Shown here: piece after piece, positions 1 to 9,435 of the stretch
Numbering within the stretch: the stretch's first letter is position 1
Layout of the letters: the number at the start of each line of letters is the position of its first letter
Origin: Parvularculaceae bacterium
GTDB taxonomy: Bacteria > Pseudomonadota > Alphaproteobacteria > Caulobacterales > Parvularculaceae
Length of the DNA stretch: 64,000 bases
Direction of reading: 5' to 3'
Assembly (NCBI GenBank): GCA_028280115.1
Contig: JANQMJ010000016.1
Span: 62,001 to 126,000 of the forward strand
Notes under the pieces: generated by a model
The model's input: only the letters and a program-made list of their open reading frames with translations
What the model was told of the DNA's origin: nothing
Databases searched by the model: none
Translations under genes and position numbers: made by a program

Positions 1-285
1 GCCGTCGATGACAAAGCCGGCTTTGACGAATCCGGAAAACCGCAGCGAATCCTTTTGATGTTTGGCCTCGGCCAGAAAGCGCGTGAGCACGTTGACCGAC
101 TGGAAGTTGAACACCCCGTCGACGAAGCGGACATAGGCTTCGATAAGAACGATGACGCCGAGGGCGGCGATATCGAGCGCCTGCGCGGCGATCACAAAGC
201 CGATCAAACGCAGGACCCCGGCCGCAACATTGCCGCTGACAAGCTTTGACCATCCAACCAGCAGCGATCGATCAATGCGCATCAT
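1..285 (-). CDS. Polysaccharide/oligosaccharide flippase, N-terminal part (runs off window)
   Basis: This is the first 95 codons of a minus-strand gene that continues past base 1. Translation begins MMRIDRSLLVGWSKL and runs into a hydrophobic helix (NVAAGVLRLIGFVIAAQAL), a second one rich in Ile/Leu/Val, and then FVDGVFNFQSVNVL. Amphipathic start followed by closely spaced helices, and the 'GVFNFQSVN' type loop, resemble the Wzx/MATE-like flippases that move lipid-linked sugars across the inner membrane. Two adjacent ATGs (285 and 282) could start it. It is divergent from the GT-C glycosyltransferase at 421, which fits a surface-sugar context. The family call rests on only the first two helices, so it is tentative. 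Confidence 0.55.
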   Translation of the reverse strand, partial: MMRIDRSLLVGWSKLVSGNVAAGVLRLIGFVIAAQALDIAALGVIVLIEAYVRFVDGVFNFQSVNVLTRFLAEAKHQKDSLRFSGFVKAGFVIDG

Positions 286-420
286 CGAACTCTGTGCAAT
301 TGCGATTGGCGACGCGAAACATCGGTTGAAAGCCCGTCGGCGGCCGCGCGTTAACCATTGCGCGCCGGCGATTCTGGGCCGTAAACCCTCTATTCTTCAT
401 TAACGGCTAGAAGGCCGACA

Positions 421-2415
421 ATGAGCCAAGACACGACGTTCGATCGCGATTTTACCGGTTTTGCGCCGCTCACACGCGGCCGCAGGCAGTTCCTGTGCGC
501 AGCGGTCTTGCTGTTCCTTTTAGCCGGCGTTTTTTTCACGCCGCCCATGCCGTTCACGCAGGATGACGCAATCTATCTCGCCATGGCCGAAGCCATGGCC
601 GAAGACGGCGCGCTGTCCATCGCGGACAATGGCGGCGTTGAAGGCGCACCGCCGCTGACGAAAATTTTATCGCGCGCCGTCGACGGCGCGGTCATGCCGC
701 AATATCCCAGCGGCTACGCCCTCATCGCCGCGCCGTTTTACGCCGTTTTCGGGACGCGCGGGCTCATGCTGATGAACGCGCTCGCAGTCGCACTGTCCTT
801 ATGGCTGACCTTTCGTCTGGCGCGGCGGCTTTATGACGCGGAGATCGCGCGCCTTGCCGTCCTCATCCTTGCCGGCGCAACCTTCCTTCTCAATTACACC
901 TTCGCCATCTGGCCCCATGCGCTCGCTCTCGCCTTTACGCTGAGCGCGGCGGCCTGTGCGGTTGAGGCCGTCCAAGGCGACAACGCGCGGCGCAGAAACC
1001 TTTTTCTCGCCGGCGCCGGCGCGCTGATCGGCGCCGGGGTCAATATTCGCGTCGATTTGATCTTAATGTTGCCGGCCCTGTTTGTCTGGCTCAAAGTTTT
1101 CGCCCGCCCGCAGGACCGGCTCGGCCCGCTATGGCTGCTCCTCGGCATGGCGCCGGGACTGTTTCTGGCGGCCTGGCTCAACATGCTCAAATTCGGGACC
1201 TTCACGCCGCTGTCCTACGGATCGGACGGCCCCGGGACGGACAACGCCGCGCATTATCTGCCGCTCATGCTCGCCGGTCTGGCCGGCCTTGGCGCCCTGT
1301 GGATCGCCAACGCGCCGGCGCTGTTGCAGGCAGCGGCGGACCGGTTGGACCGCAAGGCGATGATGATCGGCGTTGCGCTCGGCGCAATCGCGGCGATTGT
1401 CTTGGCCGGCGATTTTTTCCGGCAAACCCTTTACGGGGTTTACGTCCTGACGATTAATCTGCAGGCCCATAACGCCTATGAACAGGTTGGCGTGGCGCGC
1501 AACGAATTCGGCCAGCTGATGTTCTGGGGCTATCCCAAAAAAGCGCTGATTCAGAGCGTTCCGTATTTGCCGCTTGCCTTGATTCCAATCATTGGCTTCT
1601 TCCGCGGCAAGAAAAGCGAACAAACCGCGCTGTGCCTCCTGGCGATCGCAGCGACGGTGGTGTTTTACGCCATCAACCAGTGGCATGGCGGCGGCAGCTA
1701 CAACATGCGCTATTTCCTGCCGACAACACCCTTTATCGCGATCCTCGCCGCAGCCGGACTTGCGCCCGTCATTACGGCGGCGCAGGGCCCAGCGCGGCGC
1801 GTCCTCCTGTTCGCGCTGGTCGCAGCGGGGATCGCGTATTTTTCCCTCACGGAATTCGGCCGCGCCGTTCCCGTCCTATTCGCCCCGACGGCGCTTTATC
1901 CGCAATGGCTGATCGCCGGCGCTTGCGGACTTTGCGCTTTATACTTTCTCTGGCGTCCCCGATCGAAACAGGCGGCGAACGCGGCGCGCGCCGCAGCACT
2001 ATTCGCGCTCGCTTATGCGGGATTCGTCAATTTTTCAGATGAAGTCGGCTATGAAAAAGCGCGGAGCGAACAATACGCCATGGCGCGCGACATCGACGCA
2101 GCGCTCTCCGGGCGTCCCCTGGTGCTGACCAAACTACCCGTCTTCACGCTGCACGCCGAGGCGTCCGGCGCCGCGATTATGATCCCGAACGAAGACAACG
2201 CCGCCAAGGCCCGTGCGGCGGCTCTCGCCTTCGCCCGCGCAGGACGCTGCGTTTATTTCCACAACAGCCTGGTGCGCAATCTCATGGCGCCCCATCTTCC
2301 CCCCGGCGCCATCGACCCCGCGCCGCAATTGGCCAAGAGCGCGCGCTTTCCGGACGATCCGCGCCTTGCGTTCTTCACGCTCGCAGATCAGGCCGGCCGC
2401 TGCACCCTCAAATGA
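421..2415 (+). CDS. GT-C fold membrane glycosyltransferase (GT39/ArnT-like)
   Basis: A 664-residue, highly hydrophobic protein with about a dozen predicted membrane helices. After the first helix comes a periplasmic-loop acidic pair in PFTQDDAIYLAMAEA (Asp48, Asp49), the position where GT-C enzymes carry their catalytic or metal-binding acidic residues. These enzymes use polyprenyl-phosphate-linked sugars and transfer them to lipid, glycan or protein acceptors on the periplasmic side. A soluble C-terminal part (about 560-664) follows the last helices. It lies next to a probable flippase gene, consistent with cell-surface glycan assembly. Donor and acceptor cannot be read from the sequence. 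The ATG at 421 begins before the first helix and no better start is visible. Confidence 0.7.
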   Translation: MSQDTTFDRDFTGFAPLTRGRRQFLCAAVLLFLLAGVFFTPPMPFTQDDAIYLAMAEAMAEDGALSIADNGGVEGAPPLTKILSRAVDGAVMPQYPSGYALIAAPFYAVFGTRGLMLMNALAVALSLWLTFRLARRLYDAEIARLAVLILAGATFLLNYTFAIWPHALALAFTLSAAACAVEAVQGDNARRRNLFLAGAGALIGAGVNIRVDLILMLPALFVWLKVFARPQDRLGPLWLLLGMAPGLFLAAWLNMLKFGTFTPLSYGSDGPGTDNAAHYLPLMLAGLAGLGALWIANAPALLQAAADRLDRKAMMIGVALGAIAAIVLAGDFFRQTLYGVYVLTINLQAHNAYEQVGVARNEFGQLMFWGYPKKALIQSVPYLPLALIPIIGFFRGKKSEQTALCLLAIAATVVFYAINQWHGGGSYNMRYFLPTTPFIAILAAAGLAPVITAAQGPARRVLLFALVAAGIAYFSLTEFGRAVPVLFAPTALYPQWLIAGACGLCALYFLWRPRSKQAANAARAAALFALAYAGFVNFSDEVGYEKARSEQYAMARDIDAALSGRPLVLTKLPVFTLHAEASGAAIMIPNEDNAAKARAAALAFARAGRCVYFHNSLVRNLMAPHLPPGAIDPAPQLAKSARFPDDPRLAFFTLADQAGRCTLK

Positions 2416-2522
2416 CCCCGCGATGAAGGCGATAGGGTTAATTTTACAGGTTCCTTAAGCGTGCTTTTACGGGCGGGCCGTAAGATCAATCGTCGTTAAC
2501 GATTGCAACAGGACGCGCATTG

Positions 2523-3308
2523 ATGCGCATGGATTTCGCCACGATCGGCGGCATTGTCGCCGGGTTTTTCGTCATCGGGCTCGCCATCGCCATGGGCGGC
2601 GCGGTTGGGGTTTTCTTCAACCTGCCAAGCTTTTTCATCGTCATCGGCGGCGCGGTCTCAGCCACGGTTCTGCGTTTTCCCATCGGACAGGTGCTCGCCG
2701 CGCTGCAGACCGGCGCGCGCATCGCCTTTCTCGACCATCAACGCGAACCGCGCGAACTGCTTGAGGAAGTCCGCACCCTCGCCAATGTCGCCCGCCGTCA
2801 GGGCCCCATGGCGCTTGAACGCGCGCCGGTGTCGGACCCGTTCCTCGCCCGCGGCAAGCAGATGATCGCCGACGGCCTGCCCACGGACCTGTTGCGCGAG
2901 CAGCTCATCCGCGAACGCGAGCTTGAAATCCGCCGCCTGGTGGAAGGCGAAAAGATCTTCCGCGCCATCGGCGAAGCCGCGCCCGCCTTCGGCATGATCG
3001 GCACCATCGTCGGCCTCGTTAAAATGCTCTGGACGATGGACGATCCGTCGACCATCGGCCCGTCCATGGCGATCGCGCTTTTAACGACGCTTTACGGCGC
3101 GCTGACGGCCTATGTCGTCGCGCTTCCGATCGCCGACAAGCTGTCGCTCAAACTCGAGGCGCAGGAAATCAACCTGTCGCTGATCATCGACGGGCTCTGC
3201 CAGGTCGCCGACCGCAAGTCGCCCGATGCGATCACCGACATGCTGATCGTTTATCTGCCTGAAAAGTCGCGCGGACCGTTTTCGCCGGCCCCGGCCCTGG
3301 GCGGCTAG
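2523..3308 (+). CDS. motA: Flagellar motor stator protein MotA/PomA
   Basis: A stator subunit that, with MotB, forms the ion channel driving flagellar rotation. The 261-residue protein has two N-terminal helices (DFATIGGIVAGFFVIGLAIA and NLPSFFIVIGGAVSATVL), a charged cytoplasmic domain (about 70-150) and two C-terminal helices containing the family signature PAFGMIGTIVGLVKML and ALLTTLYGALTAYVVALPIADKL. Length and layout match the short PomA-type members (about 255 residues) rather than the E. coli MotA type. The reading frame opens with TTG at 2520, but ATG at 2523 (MRMDFATIGG) is the likelier start. motB follows after 9 nt, so the pair is cotranscribed. No other flagellar genes are in the window. 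Confidence 0.88.
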   Translation: MRMDFATIGGIVAGFFVIGLAIAMGGAVGVFFNLPSFFIVIGGAVSATVLRFPIGQVLAALQTGARIAFLDHQREPRELLEEVRTLANVARRQGPMALERAPVSDPFLARGKQMIADGLPTDLLREQLIRERELEIRRLVEGEKIFRAIGEAAPAFGMIGTIVGLVKMLWTMDDPSTIGPSMAIALLTTLYGALTAYVVALPIADKLSLKLEAQEINLSLIIDGLCQVADRKSPDAITDMLIVYLPEKSRGPFSPAPALGG

Positions 3309-3317
3309 GGGATCGCC

Positions 3318-4145
3318 ATGTTCAAGACAAAAAGACCCGCCGGCGGCTGGCTTATCACCTACGCCGACCTGATGACCATCCTGGTCTGTTTCTTTGTACT
3401 GATTATTTCCTATTCGATCCAGGACCAGGTCAAGATGGAAGTCGTCGCCGGCTCCATGCGCGACGCGTTCGGCGTGGCGGAAAAACGTCGCTACGCCGGC
3501 GACATCGCGCTTGACGGAACGCCGGAAAAACGCCAGCCCGGCAATATCCGGCCGTCGGTTTCTCCAAGCGCCGACGCCACGACGGAAACGCTGACCGCAC
3601 GGCCCGCCGCCGGGGATGTCGGCCGCGACGGCGCGTTTAAGGCGCCCAACGCCGACCGGCGCCGCCTGCGCGAGACCAAGGAGGCGCTGGAAAAGGCGAT
3701 CCTCACCCACCCCTTGCTAAAGGATTCCGCCGACGCCATCACCGTCAACCTGATCGACGACGGGCTGCAACTCATCATGGTGGATACGGCCGGCGCGCCC
3801 ATGTTTGCGCTCGGCGAAACAGCGCCGACGGCGCGGGCGAAGGCGTTGCTCGAAGAAACCGCCAAGGCGATTATTCCGCTGCCCAACAGGATCACTATCG
3901 AAGGCCATGCGGACGCCATCGGCGTCGCCGACTGGTCGCCCTTCGACCTGACCGCCGGGCGCGCCAACGCCGCGCGGCGCATTTTAGAAGCGGCCGGTTT
4001 TCCCGAAGACCGCATTACCGGCGTTGTCGGCCGCGGCACGGCGCGTCCGCTCTATCCGGAAGACCCTTACGCGGAAGGCAACCGGCGCATTGAAATCACG
4101 CTGGAACCGGCCGCCCCCCTCCTGCCGCCGGAAAGATCGCTTTGA
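3318..4145 (+). CDS. motB: Flagellar motor stator protein MotB (OmpA-like C-terminus)
   Basis: Partner of the upstream MotA. A single helix near the N-terminus (GGWLITYADLMTILVCFFVL) carries the conserved ion-carrying Asp17, in the ITYADL context typical of MotB/PomB. A long linker (about 45-170) leads to an OmpA-type peptidoglycan-binding domain (about 165-265) with TIEGHADAIGV, LTAGRANAARRIL and the closing NRRIEITL. The protein therefore anchors the stator to the cell wall. At 275 residues it is of normal length. It is downstream of and coupled to motA. Which ion is used cannot be settled from these residues. Transcription probably ends in the hairpin-rich repeat element just downstream. 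Confidence 0.88.
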   Translation: MFKTKRPAGGWLITYADLMTILVCFFVLIISYSIQDQVKMEVVAGSMRDAFGVAEKRRYAGDIALDGTPEKRQPGNIRPSVSPSADATTETLTARPAAGDVGRDGAFKAPNADRRRLRETKEALEKAILTHPLLKDSADAITVNLIDDGLQLIMVDTAGAPMFALGETAPTARAKALLEETAKAIIPLPNRITIEGHADAIGVADWSPFDLTAGRANAARRILEAAGFPEDRITGVVGRGTARPLYPEDPYAEGNRRIEITLEPAAPLLPPERSL

Positions 4146-4245
4146 GACACGGATGCCTAAAGCTGAACTGAATAGTGCATCACGCTCCGCTTAAGGCCAA
4201 TTTTTTTGTCTTTTTTGTATATGATTTGAATCGCCTACAGCAGGT

Positions 4246-4365
4246 TACCTCTCCCCTTCGGGGAGAGGTCGGATTTTGCTTGCAAAATCCGGGTGAGGGA
4301 GAAGAATCATCGCATAAGCCGCGCCGTCCCACCCCCTAACCCTCTCCCCCAAGGGGGAGAGGGGA
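4246..4365. repeat. Intergenic palindromic mosaic repeat, type A (copy 1)
   Basis: Three perfect inverted repeats in tandem lie between the convergent motB and polA genes. A 10-bp stem (acctctcccc/ggggagaggt, 4247-4269) is followed directly by a second 10-bp stem (cggattttgc/gcaaaatccg, 4270-4291). After about 50 bp a third stem follows (cctctccccc/gggggagagg, 4341-4362). The ctcccc...gggag ends with a 'gggtgaggga' bridge are typical of REP/RPE-like elements scattered in alphaproteobacterial genomes. It may also work as a bidirectional terminator. A second element of the same architecture lies at 58224-58367. Confidence 0.75.
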
Positions 4366-4397
4366 TGAGTGATGCACCGCTTCAACAAATCTAAAAG

Positions 4398-7166
4398 TCA
4401 ATGCGCTTCGTCCCAGTTCTTCGCAGCCCGCGCCTCAACATCGAGGGGAACGGAAAGCGCGACCGCCGGCGCAGGCGCGTCTTTCATGATCTCGATGGCG
4501 ATCGCGCAGGCCTTGTCGGCCTCGTCCCTGGGCGCCTCGAAGATCAGTTCGTCATGAACCTGCAAGAGCATCTTCGCCGACAGCCTCGCCTTTTTCAGCG
4601 CCGGGGGCATGCGTATCATGGCGCGGCGAATGACGTCGGCGGCGGCGCCCTGGATCGGCGCGTTAATCGCCTGACGCTCAGCGTAGCTGCGCATCGCCGG
4701 GTTCTTGTCGTTGATCGCGCCGACATAGGTGCGCCGGCCGAAAACCGTCTCGACAAACCCGTTCGCCTTGGCGAACGCTTTGGTTTCGTCCATATACTGA
4801 CGGATGCCGGGGAATTTTTTGAAATAGGCATCGATATAGTCCTTCGCCTCGCTGCGCGCGATGCCCAGCTGGTTGGCGAGGCCGAAGGCGGAAATGCCGT
4901 AAATGATCCCGAAATTGATCGCCTTGGCGCGCCGGCGCACCATGGGATCCATGCCCTTGACCGGCACGCCGAACATTTCCGACGCCGTCATGGCGTGAAT
5001 GTCGACCCCGTCCGCAAACGCCTGCTTCATGGATTTCAAATCGGCGATATGCGCCACCAGGCGCAGTTCGATCTGGCTGTAGTCCGCGGAGATGAGAACG
5101 TTTCCTTTTTCAGGAATAAAGGCGGTTCTGATCTTGCGTCCGTCTTCGGTTCGAATGGGAATGTTCTGCAAGTTGGGATCGGTCGAGGCAAGCCGGCCCG
5201 TGGTCGTCGCCGCCAGCGCATAGGAGGTGTGAATGCGTCCGGTTTCCGGATTGATCTCTGTTGGCAGGGCATCCGTATACGTACTTTTAAGTTTCGAAAG
5301 CCCGCGCCAGTCGAGAACGACCCGCGGCAATTCGTGGCCGCCTGCGGCGAGTTCCTCCAAAATATCCGCCTTGGTGGACCAGGCGCCTTTCGCCGTCTTG
5401 CGCCCGCCGGGCAGGCCGAGCTTGCCGAACAAAAGCTCGGAAATCTGCTTGGGCGATCCAAGATTGAATTCTTCGTCGGCGAGCTTGTGCGCTTGCGCTT
5501 CCGACGCCGCCATGCGCTGGGCGAACGCGCCGGATAGTTTCGACAGCGTCATCGGCTCGACTTTGACGCCCTCGCGCTCCATGGCGACGATGACCGGCGC
5601 CAAAGGACGCTCAAGCGTTTCATAAACCGTCGTCTTGCCTTCCGCGGCGAGACGTGGCTTCAACACTTCATAAAGACGCAGCGTAATGTCGGCGTCTTCG
5701 GCCGCGTAATTCGCCGCGTCCTTTATGGGAATCTGATCGAAGGTTTTTTGCGCCTTGCCGCTGCCGGCGATATCGGAAAACTTGATCGTCTCATAATCAA
5801 GATGACGCCTGGCCAGTTCGTCCATGCCGTGGCCGCCCCTGCCGCAGTCAAGCGCATAGGAAATCAGCATGGTGTCGTCGAACGGCGCGATCGTAACGCC
5901 GTAGCGCGACAACACCAGCGCGTCATATTTCAGATTCTGGCCGACCTTGAGGACGGCAGGATCTTCCAGGAGCGGCTTTAACAGCTTGAGCGCTTTTTCC
6001 AGCGGCAATTGTTTTTCGACATCCGCATCGTCCAGCGCGAGACCCTCGCCGCCATGACCGAGCGGGATGTAGCACCCGTTTCCGGCGCGGGTTGACAACG
6101 ACACCCCGACAAGGGCGGCGCGCATGGCGTTCAGGCTGGTCGTTTCCGTATCGACGGCGACGAGGCCCCGTTCGCGCGCCGCATCAATCCATTTTGTGAG
6201 CGTCTTTTCGTCAAATATGGTTTCGTATGCCGCCTCGCCGGCCGGCGCCGCCGGCTCGGCCGCCGCGCCCTCCTCGCCGAGATCGGCAAGGACGCGGCGC
6301 GTGAGCGTCGAGAACTCCATCTCCTTGAGGAAAGCGAGGGCCTTGTCTTTCTCAATCGGGCGAATGACGAAGTCGTCGATCCTGTCCTTGACCGGTGCAT
6401 CGGTCTTGAGCGTCACCAGGTCTTTGGAAATCCGCGCCTGTTCGGCGAACTCGATCAGGTTTTCCCGGCGCTTTTTCTGTTTGATCTCTTCAGCGCGTTC
6501 AAGCAGCGCGTCGAGATCGCCATAGTCCCCGATCAACTGCGCCGCCGTTTTAACGCCGATCCCCGGCACGCCGGGCACATTGTCGGTGGAATCGCCGGCC
6601 AGCGCCTGAATGTCGATGACATGTTCCGGACCCAGACCGAATTTCTCGACGACCTCCTCGCGGCCGATCCTGCGGTTCTTCATCGTATCGAACATGGACG
6701 TCCTGTCGGTGACAAGCTGCATCAAGTCCTTATCCGACGAGATGATGACGACCTCGCCGCCGGCTGCCTCGGCCTGGCGTGCATAGGTGGCGATGAGATC
6801 GTCGGCTTCATATCCTTCCATCTCAATGCACGGCACGTTGAACGCGCGCGTCGCGTCGCGCACCAGGGGAAATTGCGGGATCAGGTCTTCCGGCGGCGGC
6901 GGCCGGTTTGCTTTGTATTCGGCATAAATCTCGTTGCGGAAGGTTTTCGCCGAATAATCGAAAATAACCGCAAGATGGGTCGGGTCGTGCTCGTCCTTCA
7001 TGTCGGCGAGCAGCTTGTAGAGCATGTTCGAAAAACCCGAGACCGCGCCCACGGGCAGGCCGTCGGACTTGCGCGTCAGGGGCGGCAGCGCATGATAGGC
7101 GCGGAAGATATAGCCCGATCCGTCGACCAGATAGAGGCGGATCGGCGTTTTGGATGTTGCGGCCAT
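4398..7166 (-). CDS. polA: DNA polymerase I
   Basis: Fills gaps and removes RNA primers during replication and repair. All three domains are present: an N-terminal 5'-3' nuclease (PTHLAVIFDYSAKTFRNEIY, EMEGYEADDLIATYA, SSDKDLMQLV, helix-hairpin-helix PGVPGIGVKTAAQLI); a 3'-5' exonuclease with the catalytic Asp/Glu of VAVDTETTSL kept; and a family A polymerase with motif A SADYSQIELRLVAHI, motif B RRRAKAINFGIIYG and motif C LLQVHDELIFEAP. Proofreading is therefore probably active. The start was taken at the ATG giving MAATSKTPIRLYLVDGSGYI (922 aa); the frame stays open for 12 more codons to an ATG at 7202, which would add a non-conserved leader. Confidence 0.95.
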   Translation of the reverse strand: MAATSKTPIRLYLVDGSGYIFRAYHALPPLTRKSDGLPVGAVSGFSNMLYKLLADMKDEHDPTHLAVIFDYSAKTFRNEIYAEYKANRPPPPEDLIPQFPLVRDATRAFNVPCIEMEGYEADDLIATYARQAEAAGGEVVIISSDKDLMQLVTDRTSMFDTMKNRRIGREEVVEKFGLGPEHVIDIQALAGDSTDNVPGVPGIGVKTAAQLIGDYGDLDALLERAEEIKQKKRRENLIEFAEQARISKDLVTLKTDAPVKDRIDDFVIRPIEKDKALAFLKEMEFSTLTRRVLADLGEEGAAAEPAAPAGEAAYETIFDEKTLTKWIDAARERGLVAVDTETTSLNAMRAALVGVSLSTRAGNGCYIPLGHGGEGLALDDADVEKQLPLEKALKLLKPLLEDPAVLKVGQNLKYDALVLSRYGVTIAPFDDTMLISYALDCGRGGHGMDELARRHLDYETIKFSDIAGSGKAQKTFDQIPIKDAANYAAEDADITLRLYEVLKPRLAAEGKTTVYETLERPLAPVIVAMEREGVKVEPMTLSKLSGAFAQRMAASEAQAHKLADEEFNLGSPKQISELLFGKLGLPGGRKTAKGAWSTKADILEELAAGGHELPRVVLDWRGLSKLKSTYTDALPTEINPETGRIHTSYALAATTTGRLASTDPNLQNIPIRTEDGRKIRTAFIPEKGNVLISADYSQIELRLVAHIADLKSMKQAFADGVDIHAMTASEMFGVPVKGMDPMVRRRAKAINFGIIYGISAFGLANQLGIARSEAKDYIDAYFKKFPGIRQYMDETKAFAKANGFVETVFGRRTYVGAINDKNPAMRSYAERQAINAPIQGAAADVIRRAMIRMPPALKKARLSAKMLLQVHDELIFEAPRDEADKACAIAIEIMKDAPAPAVALSVPLDVEARAAKNWDEAH

Positions 7167-7257
7167 GTTGCGTCGCGTTCCTTCAACACTCGCCCCTTGC
7201 ATAGAAAAGACGCAGCGAAAGTTCTAGGGTCGGTTGCGGATCGCGTACAGGCTCTAC

Positions 7258-8559
7258 CTACTCCGCCGCCATGCGCCGCGGCGCGCGGCCTTCCGCCTTC
7301 GCGTCGGCCATGCGGATAAACTTGGCCACGCGCGGCTGGATTTCATTGCGCCAGCGCGAGCCGTTGAAGACGCCGTAATGGCCGACGCCGGGCTGAACAT
7401 AATCGACCTGCATGTCGGCGGGGATGTTGACGCATATATCGTGGGCGGCCTGGGTCTGGCCGACGCCGGAGATGTCGTCGTTTTCCCCTTCGACGGTCAT
7501 GAGCGCAATGTCGCGCATGGCTTCCGGCTTCACACGGCGGCCATGATGGATGAACTTGCCTTCGGCGAGCGAATGTTCCTGAAACACTTCGCGGATGGTT
7601 TGCAGATAAAACTCCTCGGTCATGTCCATGACGGAAAGATATTCGTCGTAAAAGGCGCGATGCTTTTCCGCGCTGTCGCCGTCGCCGGCGACGAGGTTTT
7701 CGAAATAGTCGTATTGGGCGTTGAGATGGCGATCGGAGTTCATCGCCAGGAACGAATAAAGCTGCACGAAACCGGGATAGACCCGGCGCAAGACCCCCGC
7801 ATAAGGCGGCGGCACCGTATAGATCATGTTCTGTTCGAACCAGGCATACGGCCGCTCTTGAGACAAAAGATTCGGAACCGTCGGCGAGCGCCGCGCATCG
7901 ATCGGGCTGCCCATCAGCGTGATCGAGGCCGGACGGAACGGATCCCCATCTTCCGCCATCAACGCGGCGGCCGATAAAAGCGCCGGGCCGGGCTGGCACA
8001 CCGCGATGGCGTGCGGGCGAACCATCGGCGCGGCCCCGCCGATATGCCTCATAAAGTCTGTCAGATAATCGATATAATCATTGAGATCGAACCGCCCGGA
8101 CGCCAGAGGAACATCGCGCGCGTCGGCCCAGTCCGTGATGTAAATATCGTGGGCCGGCAACAACGCCTCAACCGTGCCGCGCAGCAGCGTTGCATAATGA
8201 CCGGACAGCGGCGCGATAAGCAAAACCCGCGGATCGGGCTTTTCCGAACCGCGGGCTTTTTGAAGGCCGTCTTTGTCGCGCTTAATGTGAAGCAGCGTAC
8301 AGAAATCTTTTTGAACGACCGGTTCGACCATCACCGGAACGTCAACGCCGTTAATCACGGTCGACTCGATTCCCCATTCCGGTTTGGGATAGCGGCGCAT
8401 GACGTTTTCAAAGACGTCGAGCGCCGCCGCCGTCGAGCGCCCCAGCCAGGTGTCCGCCGCCGGATTTAAGGGCGAGCGCCAGAATTGAGCGCCAATCCCC
8501 GCCGCGACCCGCGCCGGCGACACCGCCATATAGGCCAACTCATATGCTGAATAGAGCAT
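7258..8559 (-). CDS. phaZ: Intracellular polyhydroxyalkanoate depolymerase
   Basis: Breaks down stored PHA/PHB granules to hydroxyacids for use as carbon and energy. The 433-residue alpha/beta-hydrolase fold protein starts MLYSAYELAYMAVSPAR, a typical N-terminus for this family. It carries the cysteine lipase-box variant AIAVCQPGPALLSA, where Cys replaces Ser as nucleophile, plus the oxyanion region LLIAPLSGHYATLLRG and the C-terminal catalytic His in QPGVGHYGVFNGSRW. Length matches the PhaZ1 group. A longer reading frame begins 17 codons upstream, but that leader lacks conservation-like features. The hydroxybutyryl-CoA dehydrogenase at 59.8 kb could act in the same metabolism. Confidence 0.9.
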   Translation of the reverse strand: MLYSAYELAYMAVSPARVAAGIGAQFWRSPLNPAADTWLGRSTAAALDVFENVMRRYPKPEWGIESTVINGVDVPVMVEPVVQKDFCTLLHIKRDKDGLQKARGSEKPDPRVLLIAPLSGHYATLLRGTVEALLPAHDIYITDWADARDVPLASGRFDLNDYIDYLTDFMRHIGGAAPMVRPHAIAVCQPGPALLSAAALMAEDGDPFRPASITLMGSPIDARRSPTVPNLLSQERPYAWFEQNMIYTVPPPYAGVLRRVYPGFVQLYSFLAMNSDRHLNAQYDYFENLVAGDGDSAEKHRAFYDEYLSVMDMTEEFYLQTIREVFQEHSLAEGKFIHHGRRVKPEAMRDIALMTVEGENDDISGVGQTQAAHDICVNIPADMQVDYVQPGVGHYGVFNGSRWRNEIQPRVAKFIRMADAKAEGRAPRRMAAE

Positions 8560-8751
8560 GGAAAACGCTGCCGCCCCTGAACTTTCGGACACTCTTGTTG
8601 CATAGCACAAAAGGCGCCCGAATGCTTAAAAAAACCGACTATGCGCCAGCTTCATGGGCGAAATCAATGATTTATAACAATGGCGTAATCTCGCCCGCCC
8701 CGCCCGGGCGCCTTGTCGGCGCGGACTGATCGAGGTTAATGCGGGAGCGCG

Positions 8752-9351
8752 TCAAAACTCGGAGATAGTGCGCCGCAAGATCGCCGTCAGCGCCTCGGGC
8801 CCGATCCCGCCGATCACCGCGTAGCGCGGCTGGCCCATGCGGTCGGCGATGTAGAAAAACCGGCTGTGGTTAATGGTGTAGGCAAGCGCGCTGTCGGGAA
8901 GCGGCTGTTTTTGCGCGGACACTTTAAATCCCGCCCGCGCCGCCTCCGCCGCTTCGGGCGTTCCGGTGAGCGCAATGATGCGTTCGTCAAAGGCGAAATA
9001 GTCGGCGAGCGCCTCCGGCGTATCGCGTTCTGGATCGACGGAGATGAAAACCGGCGCGATTTTCCCGGCATCCTCGCCAAGCGCGTTCAGCGTCGCGCTC
9101 ATCACGCCGACATCGCCGGGACACACATCCGGGCACAGGGTGAAACCGAAATAGACCAGCATGAGACGGCCTTCAAAATCCTCATCGGCGACGGCCTCGC
9201 CATGCTGGTCGATCAGCGCGAAATCGCCGGTAAATTGCTCGGTAAGCGGGATGAGGTCGTTGGCGGGAAAGGGCTGCGCCGGCTCGCGCCCGCAGGCCGC
9301 AGCGGCCAGGACCATGACGCCGGCGAAGACGGTTTGTCGCAACATTGGCAT
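8752..9351 (-). CDS. senC: SCO1/SenC/PrrC copper chaperone lipoprotein
   Basis: A membrane-anchored thioredoxin-fold protein that helps load copper into the CuA site of cytochrome c oxidase. The N-terminus has a lipobox (VLAAAACG), so it is probably a lipoprotein facing the periplasm. The copper/redox motif is GFTLCPDVCPG, and the third ligand, His in INHSRFFYIAD, is present. In Rhodobacter and relatives senC/prrC lies next to regA/regB; here it is divergent from regB, with about 85 bp between them. Two nearby ATGs (9351 and 9345) are possible starts; an ATG at 9378 is less likely. Its probable client, CtaC, is encoded about 20 kb away. Confidence 0.9.
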   Translation of the reverse strand: MPMLRQTVFAGVMVLAAAACGREPAQPFPANDLIPLTEQFTGDFALIDQHGEAVADEDFEGRLMLVYFGFTLCPDVCPGDVGVMSATLNALGEDAGKIAPVFISVDPERDTPEALADYFAFDERIIALTGTPEAAEAARAGFKVSAQKQPLPDSALAYTINHSRFFYIADRMGQPRYAVIGGIGPEALTAILRRTISEF

Positions 9352-9435
9352 ACCGGGCGTTTCCTGTGCATTTCCCACGAAAACTGCAATCTAATCGCCT
9401 TCCGTCGACATGCCCAGTCGCGCTAGAAATGCAAA

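Noticed and set aside
4241-4365. Type A repeat as a CRISPR-like or insertion-sequence end
   Set aside because: No transposase, target duplication or spacer periodicity is visible; it fits the palindromic repeat class better.
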